DNA from: Paludibacteraceae bacterium
GTDB taxonomy: Bacteria; Bacteroidota; Bacteroidia; Bacteroidales; Paludibacteraceae
Direction of reading: 5' to 3'
Assembly: GCA_905234685.1 (NCBI GenBank)
Contig: CAJOIR010000014.1
Span: 1-50,075, forward strand
DNA: 50,075 nt
The notes under the pieces: generated by a model
Database searches by the model: none
Told to the model about the DNA's origin: nothing
The model's input: only the letters and a program-made list of their open reading frames with translations
Position numbers and translations under genes: made by a program
In this document: piece after piece, positions 1 through 8,367 of the stretch
How positions within the stretch are numbered: position 1 is the stretch's first letter
Layout: every line of letters begins with the position of its first letter

Positions 1-1287
1 GCGCAAAACGGATTCTTCTACTTTTGTTAGAATATACAAACCGCTGTAAATGCCGCTTCCTGTCGGCACTTTATTCAGTTTGATGCTGTTTTTGTCAATC
101 AGGATTGTGTTGATTGCGTATTTGTCAGCCGCTACATCTTTCAGTGCCTGCGTGCGACCGAACAAGTACCAATCGGGCATTTTCTCTTTGGTGCGACCTT
201 TTAGTAGTTCAGACGCATTATCTTCAAGATATTGTGCTATTTGTTGATTGCCGAATATCTGTTCTTTCGGTAGAGGTTTGCCGCTTGTGTCGTATGGAAA
301 AAACGCTTTGTACCATTTGCCAGTAGAGGCTTTTATTGTTGGTATGACATATTGGTCAAAAGGAAACTCTGAATGGATAAACACTTTGTCTGCCAAAGTA
401 GCAAAGCCATTTTTTACTTCGACATATTTCTTGAAACGGGTTGTTTGGATTGTTCGTAATTCTTGTAGTGTTTTGTGGTTCGCCAGATACATGACACCGT
501 TAATCATTGTTTCCTCAATGGTTAAATCTTCCACTACAAGATGAAATGTACATTTGTTGTTAGGTTTATATATGCCGTAAGTAAATGTTTCATGCGATAC
601 TTCTTTCTGAAAAAGGGAAATCATCGTATATGTGGTAGCATCAAAGGCTTGGTAATGTTCTAAATCTATCAAACGTACAAGATTATGTGTGTCTAAAGCG
701 TATCGCCGCAACACAGAACCCGCAACACTGTTTATCCACGAACTTGGGGTGATATAACATAGTTTTCCGCCCTTTTTCAGCATATTAAAGCCTATTTCGT
801 AGAATACCAGATATAGATCTGTCATACCGCCTTCTGCAAACTTGAATTTCTTTACAGCATCGTAATTCTCCAAGTTATGCACGCGAACATAAGGAGGATT
901 GCCGACAACAAAATCCATTTTGCCGTCAAACTGATTGACTGACAAAGTGTCGGCATTGAGAATATTCCAATGAATGTTTTTAATATCACTATCTTTGACT
1001 AAATCATTAAGATTGGCAATACATTCATTGTACGCTACAGGGTCTAATTCTATACCGTGAATATAGGTCTCAAGTTCGTGCTTAAGTAGTGTCGCATCTT
1101 TCGACTCTTTAAGAAATTCGAGAATATACCGCTGAACTACTGCAGAGAGAAAAGCACCATTGCCACAACTGTTGTCAATGATGTGTTTTTTGCGGATATT
1201 GTTTTCAACATAACCTGCGGCATTGAGAATGTCGCAGACCAGATAAAGAGGCGTAAACATCTGCCCCGATTGCTTTTTATCTGCCAT
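1..1287 (-). CDS. N6-adenine DNA methyltransferase (Eco57I/TaqI-like), 3' end outside window
   Basis: Partial gene: 429 codons are open from the ATG to the window edge, so the C-terminus is missing. The N-terminal part is a class I SAM-dependent methyltransferase: an MFTP segment near residue 10, motif I DNSCGNGAFL at 38-47 (a variant of DPACGSGNFL), an acidic GIELDP motif II near 79-84, and the catalytic NPPY of N6-adenine enzymes at 131-134. The rest, from about residue 200, resembles the TaqI/Eco57I target-recognition region. Such enzymes protect host DNA in type II or IIG restriction-modification, or act alone as orphan methylases. No endonuclease gene is visible; a fused or separate nuclease could lie beyond the edge. 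No TAnnTTTG promoter is visible close upstream, and the start codon lies within inverted repeats. An in-frame TAA 12 nt upstream limits the start to this ATG or a GTG two codons before. Confidence 0.88.
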   Translation of the reverse strand, partial: MADKKQSGQMFTPLYLVCDILNAAGYVENNIRKKHIIDNSCGNGAFLSAVVQRYILEFLKESKDATLLKHELETYIHGIELDPVAYNECIANLNDLVKDSDIKNIHWNILNADTLSVNQFDGKMDFVVGNPPYVRVHNLENYDAVKKFKFAEGGMTDLYLVFYEIGFNMLKKGGKLCYITPSSWINSVAGSVLRRYALDTHNLVRLIDLEHYQAFDATTYTMISLFQKEVSHETFTYGIYKPNNKCTFHLVVEDLTIEETMINGVMYLANHKTLQELRTIQTTRFKKYVEVKNGFATLADKVFIHSEFPFDQYVIPTIKASTGKWYKAFFPYDTSGKPLPKEQIFGNQQIAQYLEDNASELLKGRTKEKMPDWYLFGRTQALKDVAADKYAINTILIDKNSIKLNKVPTGSGIYSGLYILTKVEESVLR

Positions 1288-1324
1288 AACCACACATTAT
1301 GGCGCATGCACTTATGCGGTTATG
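1283..1324 (-). promoter_or_regulatory. Start-codon-sequestering hairpins of the methyltransferase mRNA
   Basis: Two alternative perfect 7-bp stems include the methyltransferase start codon. CATAACC (1285-1291) matches GGTTATG (1318-1324), and GCCATAA (1283-1289) matches TTATGGC (1297-1303). In the minus-strand mRNA both place the AUG in double-stranded RNA. A control of translation is inferred; only the inverted repeats are seen. Confidence 0.5.
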
Positions 1325-1346
1325 ACTTTAGGCATTTCTCGGACAT

Positions 1347-1377
1347 AAAAAGAGCGCAGACGATTCTATCTACGCTC
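1347..1377 (-). terminator. Rho-independent terminator between the DUF3990 cassette and the methyltransferase
   Basis: On the minus strand GAGCGTAGA pairs with TCTGCGCTC (9 bp, one G-U) around an 8-nt loop, followed directly by TTTTT. It lies about 60 nt before the methyltransferase ATG and about 240 nt after the last cassette gene. It could end the cassette transcript or act as an attenuator for the methyltransferase. Confidence 0.75.
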
Positions 1378-1488
1378 CTTAGGTCCTGAGAAATACCCGT
1401 TACTGTAAATAAATTCGCCTACGCAATCGCAGGCGTTTATTATTTATTCTACGAGTAACTTTCATTTGAATTTCTCAGGTTCAAGGAG
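1375..1488 (-). other. 114-nt nested hairpin (candidate structured RNA or palindromic element)
   Basis: Four coaxial pairings are visible: CTCCTT (1375-1380) with AAGGAG (1483-1488); CCTGAGAAAT (1385-1394) with ATTTCTCAGG (1470-1479); GTTACT (1399-1404) with AGTAAC (1454-1459); and AATAAAT (1408-1414) with ATTTATT (1442-1448). They are capped by CGCCT...AGGCG (1416-1435). The base of the structure overlaps the adjoining terminator arm by three bases, so the two may compete. A separate small hairpin, AATAGC-AAAC-GCTATT, lies at 1502-1517. The rest of the 1288-1616 gap holds no gene I can support. It could be a 3' UTR structure, an attenuator, a small palindromic mobile element or an invertible segment. 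Confidence 0.6.
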
Positions 1489-1616
1489 CCGTTACCGAAT
1501 AAATAGCAAACGCTATTAAACTTATATGCGTTTTACATCTGCAAACAAGATGATATGTTATTCTCCAAAAATTATTGTTTTATTTTGTCATCAGTTGGCG
1601 TTGTATGCAGAGAATG

Positions 1617-1838
1617 TTACATTGTTGCAGCATTCATCATCTCATACAGATATGCAGGGCTTTGGACGTAGAGTTCGTTTTCTTCGTCCTGCAAGGCTGG
1701 CATAAGTGATGAGTTATACACTTTTTCCATCGCCTGCTCCATATCGCAGCCGGTATCTTCCATGACATAGCGAACCAACTCGCTCAAAGCATAGTCGGTT
1801 AAGTAGGTCGCTATTTGGTGATGATTTGCTTGTGTCAT
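1617..1838 (-). CDS. Small hypothetical protein of the DUF3990 cassette
   Basis: This 73-residue acidic protein has no signal peptide or membrane segment. Its start overlaps the end of the DUF3990 gene by four bases (ATGA-type coupling), so it is translated with its neighbours. The sequence looks helical: ALSELVRYVMEDTGCDMEQA is followed by a YNSSLMPALQ segment and SPAYLYEMM. I do not recognise a named family with certainty; small helical proteins of this kind are often found next to DUF3990/DUF3791 pairs. Its size, charge and position would suit an antitoxin or regulatory partner, but this is inferred from context only. Confidence 0.7.
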   Translation of the reverse strand: MTQANHHQIATYLTDYALSELVRYVMEDTGCDMEQAMEKVYNSSLMPALQDEENELYVQSPAYLYEMMNAATM

Positions 1839-2323
1839 AGTATCTGTACTTTTGATTTTGTGAGATAGCGTAAGGCTTTCTTAGAGCCAAAATAATACTG
1901 TTGGTCAAGATATTTGTCTTGTAGACTCTTTGCAGCCTCTTCTGCGGAGTAGATATTTTCATGATAACGTGTAATCTGCATAACTACGCCATCATCAGCA
2001 ATTGGTCCGACAATAATATCATAATCATGCAGTGGCAGTTTATTCTTGCGGTCGCGGTTGGCATCTACAAACACAAACCATTCCACAGATGCTTTCTCGG
2101 GAAAGACTTTGACTTTCAAATCGGATTGCAAGGCTGCCTCGTCAAACTCATAGATGATAAGTGTCGCCTTACCTCCGAAAATACGTGCTTTCTTGGTTGC
2201 CATACGGATAGCCGTTTCACGCGAATCCGTAAGATAGAATCCTTTGCCGAAATCCTTATGGTTCAAACTTCGGGAAAGGTCTATCTTCTCAATATCCGTA
2301 TTAGTGCCGTGGAATAGTATCAT
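1835..2323 (-). CDS. DUF3990 protein, ADP-ribosyltransferase-like fold
   Basis: This 162-residue protein begins with the hallmark of DUF3990: MILFHGTNTDIEKIDLS, then DFGKGFYLTDS. His5 of FHGT and Tyr30 of GFYLT match the H and Y positions of the ADP-ribosyltransferase NAD-binding core. The later DYDIIVGPIADDGV segment is also typical. Proteins of this fold transfer ADP-ribose from NAD to protein or nucleic acid, and several are toxins; the target here is unknown. The gene overlaps both neighbours by four bases, so the three form one tightly coupled cassette. A toxin role is an inference from fold and arrangement. There is no secretion signal, so it acts in the cytoplasm unless exported by other means. 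Confidence 0.82.
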   Translation of the reverse strand: MILFHGTNTDIEKIDLSRSLNHKDFGKGFYLTDSRETAIRMATKKARIFGGKATLIIYEFDEAALQSDLKVKVFPEKASVEWFVFVDANRDRKNKLPLHDYDIIVGPIADDGVVMQITRYHENIYSAEEAAKSLQDKYLDQQYYFGSKKALRYLTKSKVQIL

Positions 2324-2535
2324 GCTAATGTTCCTCCGTTTTGGCGACAGATGACAATCATATCGTCAATGGTGTCGTCCATCGACTGCAAATGCTCCAC
2401 ATCGTAGAACTCTATCAGGAATGCCAACGCCTTGTATTTCTGCAAATAGCAGAAAGCAGCTTGCCGTGTCAGGGCAAACTTCTGTGCAAAGGCACTAACT
2501 GCCATTGTCATAAAGGGAATCTCATACTTGCTCAT
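2320..2535 (-). CDS. DUF3791 family protein
   Basis: First gene of the cassette, 71 residues. The ending matches DUF3791: a helical region AQKFALTRQAAFCYLQKYKA, then LIEFYDVEHLQSMDDTIDDM, which fits the family pattern YDVLHTQ...YIVDDI. DUF3791 genes commonly lie just before DUF3990 genes, as here, with a four-base overlap. The function is not established; a partner or antitoxin of the ADP-ribosyltransferase-fold protein is a reasonable guess. A consensus Bacteroidetes promoter lies 23-53 nt before the start. Confidence 0.8.
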   Translation of the reverse strand: MSKYEIPFMTMAVSAFAQKFALTRQAAFCYLQKYKALAFLIEFYDVEHLQSMDDTIDDMIVICRQNGGTLA

Positions 2536-2557
2536 GTCGCATTACCTAACTTGTGTG

Positions 2558-2588
2558 CAAAGATACAACATATAATTCAAATATACAA
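2558..2588 (-). promoter_or_regulatory. Promoter of the DUF3791-DUF3990 cassette
   Basis: The minus strand reads TTG (2586-2588), 20 nt, then TATCTTTG (2558-2565), a full match to the Bacteroidetes sigma-ABfr consensus TTG-N19/20-TAnnTTTG. Transcription would begin only about 15 nt before the DUF3791 start codon. Confidence 0.8.
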
Positions 2589-2742
2589 CAACTATATATC
2601 AACCACCTTTTTTTCTCATGATTTACGTATTTACTACTCTCTATTTATGCATTCCCGTAATTCCGACAAAACTTGATTGACTATCCTCTTTATCTCCACC
2701 ACCAACTCAATTCACTAGAAACATACCCTCAATATATGATTT

Positions 2743-2797
2743 ACGTAAAAAACACGAAAAAAAGACGAAAAAAGGACGTAAAAAGAACGTAAACAAA
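2743..2797 (-). repeat. 11-nt tandem array A
   Basis: ACG recurs exactly every 11 nt at 2743, 2754, 2765, 2776 and 2787, separated by A-rich spacers. Read on the minus strand the units are CGTNNTTTTTN and the array ends in CGTAAAT. A 12-nt sequence, ATGATTTACGTA, at the end of the array (2736-2747) also occurs at 2618-2629. Apart from the two promoters, the remainder of the 2536-2885 gap shows nothing else I can support. Confidence 0.8.
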
Positions 2798-2827
2798 ATC
2801 TAATTTCACTTAATCGCGAATTATGCA

Positions 2828-2857
2828 TTGTGCATTCTGAATTATTTCGTATCTTTG
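2828..2857 (+). promoter_or_regulatory. Promoter of the RND efflux operon
   Basis: TTG (2828-2830), 19 nt, then TATCTTTG (2850-2857). This leaves a short 5' UTR of about 20 nt before the adaptor ATG. No operator-like palindrome is evident beyond the AT-rich stretch that precedes it. Confidence 0.8.
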
Positions 2858-2885
2858 CAAACTGCAAAATAGTGCATTTATCAGT

Positions 2886-3923
2886 ATGAAACAACCATTT
2901 ATATACAAGTCACTTATCCTTTTGTTTCTCGCGGTTATCCTGCTTATGCCGGCATGTCAAAAACGCGAGAACTATAGTGCCTATCGCAAGCCCGTGCCTG
3001 TCGGCGTCATGGTAGCGGCATCGTCGCAGGCAGAGCCGAGCCTTACATATATAGGCAAGGTATCGGAAGGCGCTTCGCTCTCATTGCGTTTTCCACTGGG
3101 TGGCAAAGTCACAGGAGTATATGTTCACACCGGTAGCCGTGTACGTGAAGGAGAACTCCTTGCCAAGGTGGATGACACTCAGCAACGCAATGCATATAAC
3201 TCCGCAAAAGCCACTCTCGAGCAGGCTGAGGACGGCTACAGACGACTGAAGAAGGTGTATGACGAGGGTGCGCTCGCCGAAGTGAAATGGGTGGAGATTC
3301 AGACACAACTTCAGAAGGCAAAGTCCACTTTCAGTGCGGCAGAACAACAACTACGCGACTGCTCACTCCATGCACCACAAAGCGGAGTAATTGAGCAATG
3401 CGACCTGCATACAGGGCAACAATTACTGCCTTCGCAGTCAGCGTTGAAATTGATAAATACCGAAGGAGTGGAAGTCGTGTTCAGTGTTCCTGAACGCGAG
3501 ATACAGACTCTGCACACAGGTGACAAGGCGGAGGTTGTTATCTCTGCTTTGAACGACAAGATTGTAGAAGGCAAGGTAGGAGAAAAAAGCATGACCGGTA
3601 ACCTCCTCACCCACTCTTACGAAGCAAAAATTGCCCTGCCAAACAAGGGAGGCGAACTTCTGCCTGGCATGATGTGCAAAGTGCGTCTCTTGAAGAACAG
3701 ACACACGGGTTTCGTAATTCCAGCCTCATGTGTGCAGACACGGCAACAAGGTAAAGCCGTATGGGTGATAAAAGACGGCAAAGCCACACGCAAGGACGTA
3801 AAGACAGCAATTTATGTTGACGGCGGAGTACTTGTAACTTCAGGTATCGAGGAAGGCGACACAATAGTCACAACAGGCATGCAGAAACTCTGGCAAGGTG
3901 CAGAAACAATATTAAGCGAATAG
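2886..3923 (+). CDS. RND efflux periplasmic adaptor (HlyD/membrane-fusion family) lipoprotein
   Basis: 345 residues. The N-terminus is a lipoprotein signal: a hydrophobic stretch LLFLAVILLMPAC with Cys24 as the likely lipidated residue. A lipoyl half-motif near 70-95 (GKVTGVYVHTGSRVREGELL) is followed by an alpha-helical hairpin at about 97-157 and the second lipoyl half (APQSGVIEQCDLHTGQQL). A beta-barrel and membrane-proximal domain complete a standard adaptor. It links the inner-membrane pump to the TolC channel in tripartite drug or metabolite export. The pump gene follows after six bases and the TolC gene after that. The substrate cannot be predicted from sequence. No linked regulator gene is present. 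Confidence 0.92.
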   Translation: MKQPFIYKSLILLFLAVILLMPACQKRENYSAYRKPVPVGVMVAASSQAEPSLTYIGKVSEGASLSLRFPLGGKVTGVYVHTGSRVREGELLAKVDDTQQRNAYNSAKATLEQAEDGYRRLKKVYDEGALAEVKWVEIQTQLQKAKSTFSAAEQQLRDCSLHAPQSGVIEQCDLHTGQQLLPSQSALKLINTEGVEVVFSVPEREIQTLHTGDKAEVVISALNDKIVEGKVGEKSMTGNLLTHSYEAKIALPNKGGELLPGMMCKVRLLKNRHTGFVIPASCVQTRQQGKAVWVIKDGKATRKDVKTAIYVDGGVLVTSGIEEGDTIVTTGMQKLWQGAETILSE

Positions 3924-3929
3924 CGACAA

Positions 3930-6900
3930 GTGATAAGCAGAGACCACATACAAGGAGCAATGCGCAACCACGGAATAGTGTTTTTCGTGGTTGGTCTGCT
4001 TATTCTCTTCGGTATATGGAGTCTGCCTCACCTCAACAAAGACGAGTTTCCTCAGTTTACCATCAGGCAGGCGGTCATTGCGGCTGTCTATCCCGGTGCT
4101 ACGGCACAAGAGGTAGAGGAGCAAGTCACCAAGCCGCTTGAGCGTTTCCTTTTTACCTATCAGGAGATAAACAAGAAGACTACCTACTCCGTCTCTGAAG
4201 ACGGCATCTGTTATATCTATGCTGACCTGCGAGTACAGGTAGAGCGGAAAGATGAGGTATGGAGCAAAGTGCGGGGAGGTCTTGACCTATTCAAGAAGAC
4301 ATCACTGCCACAAGGTGTGTTACAAATTGTAGTGGTTGACGACTTCGGACAGACATCGTCGATGCTTCTCGCCGTAGAGAGCAAAGAGCGCACTCCGCGT
4401 GAACTGGAGCACTTTGCTCTGCAACTTACCGACCGTCTGCGCACCATACCTGCCATGGGCAACATTCGTCTGCTTGGTCAGCAGCAAGAGGAGATACGGG
4501 TAACCGTTGATGCCGACCGCCTTGCTGCATACGGCATCAATCAAACCACGTTACTCGGACAACTTTCACTGCAAGGTTTCCGCACCATGGGTGGCAATGC
4601 CAACGGCACTCTGCTTCACGTATCAGTGCCATATCATACAGAGCAGGAGATTGGTTCACAGATAATAATGACAGACCCTGCCACGGGCAGTGCACTGCGT
4701 CTGAGCGATATAGCAGATATAGAACGCTGCTATCAGGAACCTGACAAGTATATCGACTACTATGAGTCCGACCTCTGTGCCCCGTCACTCATTGTCTCCA
4801 TAGAAATGTACCCCGGAAACAACATAGTTGCATTCGGAGACGAGGTTGAGACTATACTTCAGGAAGCAAGACAAGACTTTCCGCCTGACATACAACTTCA
4901 CCGCATCACAGACCAGCCTAAAGTGGTTAACGACTCAGTAATGTCTTTCCTCGGAGACTTGCTGATGAGTATATTAGTAGTGATTGCTGTGATGCTGATT
5001 CTCTTCCCGCTGAAGACTGCTCTTGTAGCATCAACAGGTGTGCCTGTATGTACTGCTATCTGTCTTGGTCTGATGTATCTGACAGGCATAGAGCTTAATA
5101 CCGTCACTCTTGCCGCACTCATAGTGGTGCTTGGAATGATAGTTGACGACTCCGTCATTGTCATTGACGGCTACAGCAACCTGCTTGAGCGCGGTCATTC
5201 ACGTTGGTATGCAGCAAGTGTAAGTACAAAACATCTTTTCATACCAATGACTATAGCCACATGTGCCATTTCGGGTATGTTCTTCCCGATGACCAAGATA
5301 ATAACAGGTCCTCTCGGAGAGTTTGTACAACTGTTCCCGTGGACTGTGGCATTCGCCCTTACGGCAAGTATCTTCTACGCAGTGTGGGTTATACCATTCC
5401 TCAGTTTCCGCTTTGTGCGCACAAGGAAAGCAGAAGACCTCACTCTCTTTGAGCGCGGGCAAGAGCGTTTCTTCGCAGTCTTACAGCGTGCATACAACCG
5501 TGTGCTCAGTGTATGTTTCCGCCTACCGTGGCTCACCATAGCCTTTGCTGCGCTGATGGTAGGTTTAGGTGTGTTCATTTTTACAAACCTCAACGTGCAG
5601 ATGCTGCCGAAAGCAGAACGTGAAGTGTTTGCAGTGGAGATTCACCTCAAAGAAGGCAGCACACTTCAGGAGACAGCAGTCATCACCGACTCTCTGGCGC
5701 GAATACTGCTACGTGACAACAGAGTGCATTCTGTCACATCGTTTGTCGGGCAGGCATCACCACGCTTTCATGCCACATACCAGCCGCAGATGGCAAGTCC
5801 AGCCTATGCACAATTCATTGTAAACACCACCGGGACAAAAGCGACTTCTGACATACTGCGTCAGTACTCCAGTGTATATGAAGATGCTTTCCCGAATGCC
5901 TACATACGCTTCAAGCAGATGGATTATCAGGCAGTGCGCAACCCTATTGAAGTGCGCTTGCAAGGTGAAGACCTTGATGACATGGAGTTGGTGGCAGACA
6001 CACTGAAGACACTCTTGCACAGCATAGACGAGTTAACATGGATTCACTCCGATTACGATGAAAGTATGCCAACAGTCAGCATTAGTCTCCGACAGGACGA
6101 AGCATCACGTCTTGGAGTGACAGAAGCCATGCTTTCGCTCTATCTCTCATCGCTCACCAACGGTGTCACACTTACCAAACTATGGGAAGACGATTACAGC
6201 ATACCTGTCATGCTGGTAAGCAGCAACGACTTCTCCGACTCACATGCTGATATAAGCAACATAATGATACCTACTGCTCTACCCAATCAGTGGGTGCCGC
6301 TAAGGCAGGTGGCAGACATAGTACCAGAATACAGGCATGTCAGCATTCCTCACCGCAACAACATACGTACTGTGACTGTTGGTGCCGACTTGCGCGGCAA
6401 AGCCTCTGCACCGGCAGTAATGAAGAAAGTGGACAAAATAATGAAGTCGCTAAAAGATTACATGCCTGATACAGTTAATTATTCCTACGGCGGCTTGGGT
6501 GCAATCAACGACATGGTAATACCGGAACTCATTTGGTCACTGATTGCAGCATTGCTTGTGATGTTTGCCATGCTGCTTGTGCACTTTGCCAACGTGAAGA
6601 TATCAATACTCTCTCTCACAATGTCGGTACTCTGCATCTTTGGCACATGTCTCGGTCTGTATATCTTCGACTTGGACTATTCCATCACTGCTTTACTCGG
6701 CATGGTGAGTCTGATAGGCATCATTGTCAGGAATGCCATTATTATGTATGAGTATGCAGAGAGTTTGCGCAAGCAGAAACACCTGTCAGCACATGATGCA
6801 GCATTCATGGCAGGTGAACGCCGTATGCGTCCTATCTTCCTCACAAGTGCCACTACAGCACTCGGCGTCATACCGATGATTATTGCCCACACCAGTCTGT

Positions 6901-6998
6901 GGATGCCCATGGGAGTAGTAATATGCTTCGGAACTATATTCACACTGCCGCTGGTAGTTACGGTATTACCTGTTATATATTGGAAAGTCTATGAATAA
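3930..6998 (+). CDS. RND superfamily efflux pump permease (AcrB/HAE-like)
   Basis: 1022 residues, the usual length for the family. TM1 lies near residues 14-33. A large periplasmic loop follows, then TM segments from about 337; the proton-relay pair is Asp406-Asp407 in LGMIVDDSVIVIDG, as in AcrB-type pumps. A second periplasmic half (about 560-860) and TM8-12 follow, with the conserved GIIVRNAIIMYEYA segment. It exports substrates from the inner membrane or periplasm using the proton gradient. The start used is GTG; an in-frame ATG ten codons later (3960) has AGGAG just before it and is a real alternative, but the residues before TM1 look like the usual N-terminal helix. It lies between the adaptor gene and the TolC gene, overlapping the latter by eight bases. 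Confidence 0.93.
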   Translation: MISRDHIQGAMRNHGIVFFVVGLLILFGIWSLPHLNKDEFPQFTIRQAVIAAVYPGATAQEVEEQVTKPLERFLFTYQEINKKTTYSVSEDGICYIYADLRVQVERKDEVWSKVRGGLDLFKKTSLPQGVLQIVVVDDFGQTSSMLLAVESKERTPRELEHFALQLTDRLRTIPAMGNIRLLGQQQEEIRVTVDADRLAAYGINQTTLLGQLSLQGFRTMGGNANGTLLHVSVPYHTEQEIGSQIIMTDPATGSALRLSDIADIERCYQEPDKYIDYYESDLCAPSLIVSIEMYPGNNIVAFGDEVETILQEARQDFPPDIQLHRITDQPKVVNDSVMSFLGDLLMSILVVIAVMLILFPLKTALVASTGVPVCTAICLGLMYLTGIELNTVTLAALIVVLGMIVDDSVIVIDGYSNLLERGHSRWYAASVSTKHLFIPMTIATCAISGMFFPMTKIITGPLGEFVQLFPWTVAFALTASIFYAVWVIPFLSFRFVRTRKAEDLTLFERGQERFFAVLQRAYNRVLSVCFRLPWLTIAFAALMVGLGVFIFTNLNVQMLPKAEREVFAVEIHLKEGSTLQETAVITDSLARILLRDNRVHSVTSFVGQASPRFHATYQPQMASPAYAQFIVNTTGTKATSDILRQYSSVYEDAFPNAYIRFKQMDYQAVRNPIEVRLQGEDLDDMELVADTLKTLLHSIDELTWIHSDYDESMPTVSISLRQDEASRLGVTEAMLSLYLSSLTNGVTLTKLWEDDYSIPVMLVSSNDFSDSHADISNIMIPTALPNQWVPLRQVADIVPEYRHVSIPHRNNIRTVTVGADLRGKASAPAVMKKVDKIMKSLKDYMPDTVNYSYGGLGAINDMVIPELIWSLIAALLVMFAMLLVHFANVKISILSLTMSVLCIFGTCLGLYIFDLDYSITALLGMVSLIGIIVRNAIIMYEYAESLRKQKHLSAHDAAFMAGERRMRPIFLTSATTALGVIPMIIAHTSLWMPMGVVICFGTIFTLPLVVTVLPVIYWKVYE

Positions 6999-8316
6999 TC
7001 TCCGACACATACTTGTTACACTGACTTTTCTAATTGTCGCTTTTGCCAATGCACAAGTGTTGACACTTGACTCATGTCTGAGTTTGGCAAAGAAGAACAA
7101 TCTGCAGATCGAGAATGCTGAACTTGAGATACAAAAAGCACGTCAGGTGAGATATCAAGCATTAACAAAGTATTTTCCAAATATATCGGCACAGGCTTTC
7201 GCTTTTCATGCTCTGCACCCGTTGATAGAGATTGGAGCACAGGACATCATCAACGGAGTCAGCAACGATGATGTGCGTAGCAATCTCAACCAACTCTATC
7301 AAGACTATGGCACAGATGCGAACCTTGACAAAATGTTCGGTTTTTTCCCATATGGCGTAACTGCAGGTGCTACTGCCATTCAACCAGTGTTTATGGGCGG
7401 ACAGATAGTCAACGGCAACCGTCTTGCCAAACTCGGAGTAGAGGCAGCAGAGTTGCAGGCAAAAATAACAGAGCGTGACATACTGGAAGAGGTGGAGCAG
7501 ACATATCTGCTTATCTTAGGTTTAGAGGCAAAACGTAGCACTCTGGAGTCTGTCGTGTTGCTGCTTGACACTCTTGAACAGAATGTTCAAACTGCAGTAA
7601 GTGCCGGTCTCACCACACAGAACGACATGATGAAAGTCGCTCTGCGACGCAGTGAGACAGAGCGCCAACAACTGCAACTTGAGAATGGCATCCTGCTTGC
7701 CAAACAAACTCTTTGCCGCAGTATAGGCATTGCCTACTCAGACACACTGCAGTTGGTAGGAGATGTCTCCATGCTTAGTGACACAGAGATCGGAGAACCT
7801 CGTCCTGAGCATGAATTGCTAGGACTAAGAGTAAAAGCAGAAGAACTGAAGAAGAAGATGGAGATAGGCAAAGCCTTGCCGCAAATCACTGTTGGTGGTA
7901 CGTATGCCTACAGTCGCATATTCAAAGACAAAAACCAACACAACGGTCTGTTGTTCGCCACAATGCAGATACCTCTCACAGCATGGTGGGAGACATCACA
8001 CAAGATAAAAGAAATCAACATTTCCACGCAGCAGGCGATGCAGAGCAGGCAACACCTGACAGAGCAGATGGAGTTGCAGACTATGCAAGCAGAACAAGCT
8101 GTAGCAGTGGCAGAGAGAGAAATAACCATAGCAGAGAAGACCAGAGATACAGCAAAAGAGAATCTGCGCATGGCACGTATCAACTACGAGGCAGGTCTCA
8201 TACCAATAGCTGAACTACTTGAAGCACAAGCATATTATGCAAAAGCTGAGAGTGAGCTTATAGATGCGCAACTCAACCTGCGTATTGCACAACGCAAAGC
8301 GATAGACTATAAGTAA
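6991..8316 (+). CDS. TolC-family outer membrane efflux channel
   Basis: 441 residues with a signal peptide (HILVTLTFLIVAFANAQ). Two outer-membrane efflux repeats are visible: LTLDSCLSLAKKNNLQIENA begins the first and the second half carries long helices rich in E, Q and A. The C-terminal YEAGLIPIAELLEAQAYYAK matches the typical TolC ending. It forms the outer-membrane exit duct for the RND pump encoded just upstream; the two genes overlap by eight bases, so translation is probably coupled. The gene ends 51 nt before the convergent mutS2 end. Only weak small hairpins (for example TGGTC-TTT-GACCA) are seen in that gap. Confidence 0.92.
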   Translation: MNNLRHILVTLTFLIVAFANAQVLTLDSCLSLAKKNNLQIENAELEIQKARQVRYQALTKYFPNISAQAFAFHALHPLIEIGAQDIINGVSNDDVRSNLNQLYQDYGTDANLDKMFGFFPYGVTAGATAIQPVFMGGQIVNGNRLAKLGVEAAELQAKITERDILEEVEQTYLLILGLEAKRSTLESVVLLLDTLEQNVQTAVSAGLTTQNDMMKVALRRSETERQQLQLENGILLAKQTLCRSIGIAYSDTLQLVGDVSMLSDTEIGEPRPEHELLGLRVKAEELKKKMEIGKALPQITVGGTYAYSRIFKDKNQHNGLLFATMQIPLTAWWETSHKIKEINISTQQAMQSRQHLTEQMELQTMQAEQAVAVAEREITIAEKTRDTAKENLRMARINYEAGLIPIAELLEAQAYYAKAESELIDAQLNLRIAQRKAIDYK

Positions 8317-8367
8317 GAGATTGAATGGTCTTTGACCAAATTGAAAGTTAACCTTTCACCTTTTCAC

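Noticed and set aside
1375..1488. Integron attC site
   Set aside because: The arms lack the usual RYYYAAC/GTTRRRY cores and there is no integrase or gene cassette series.
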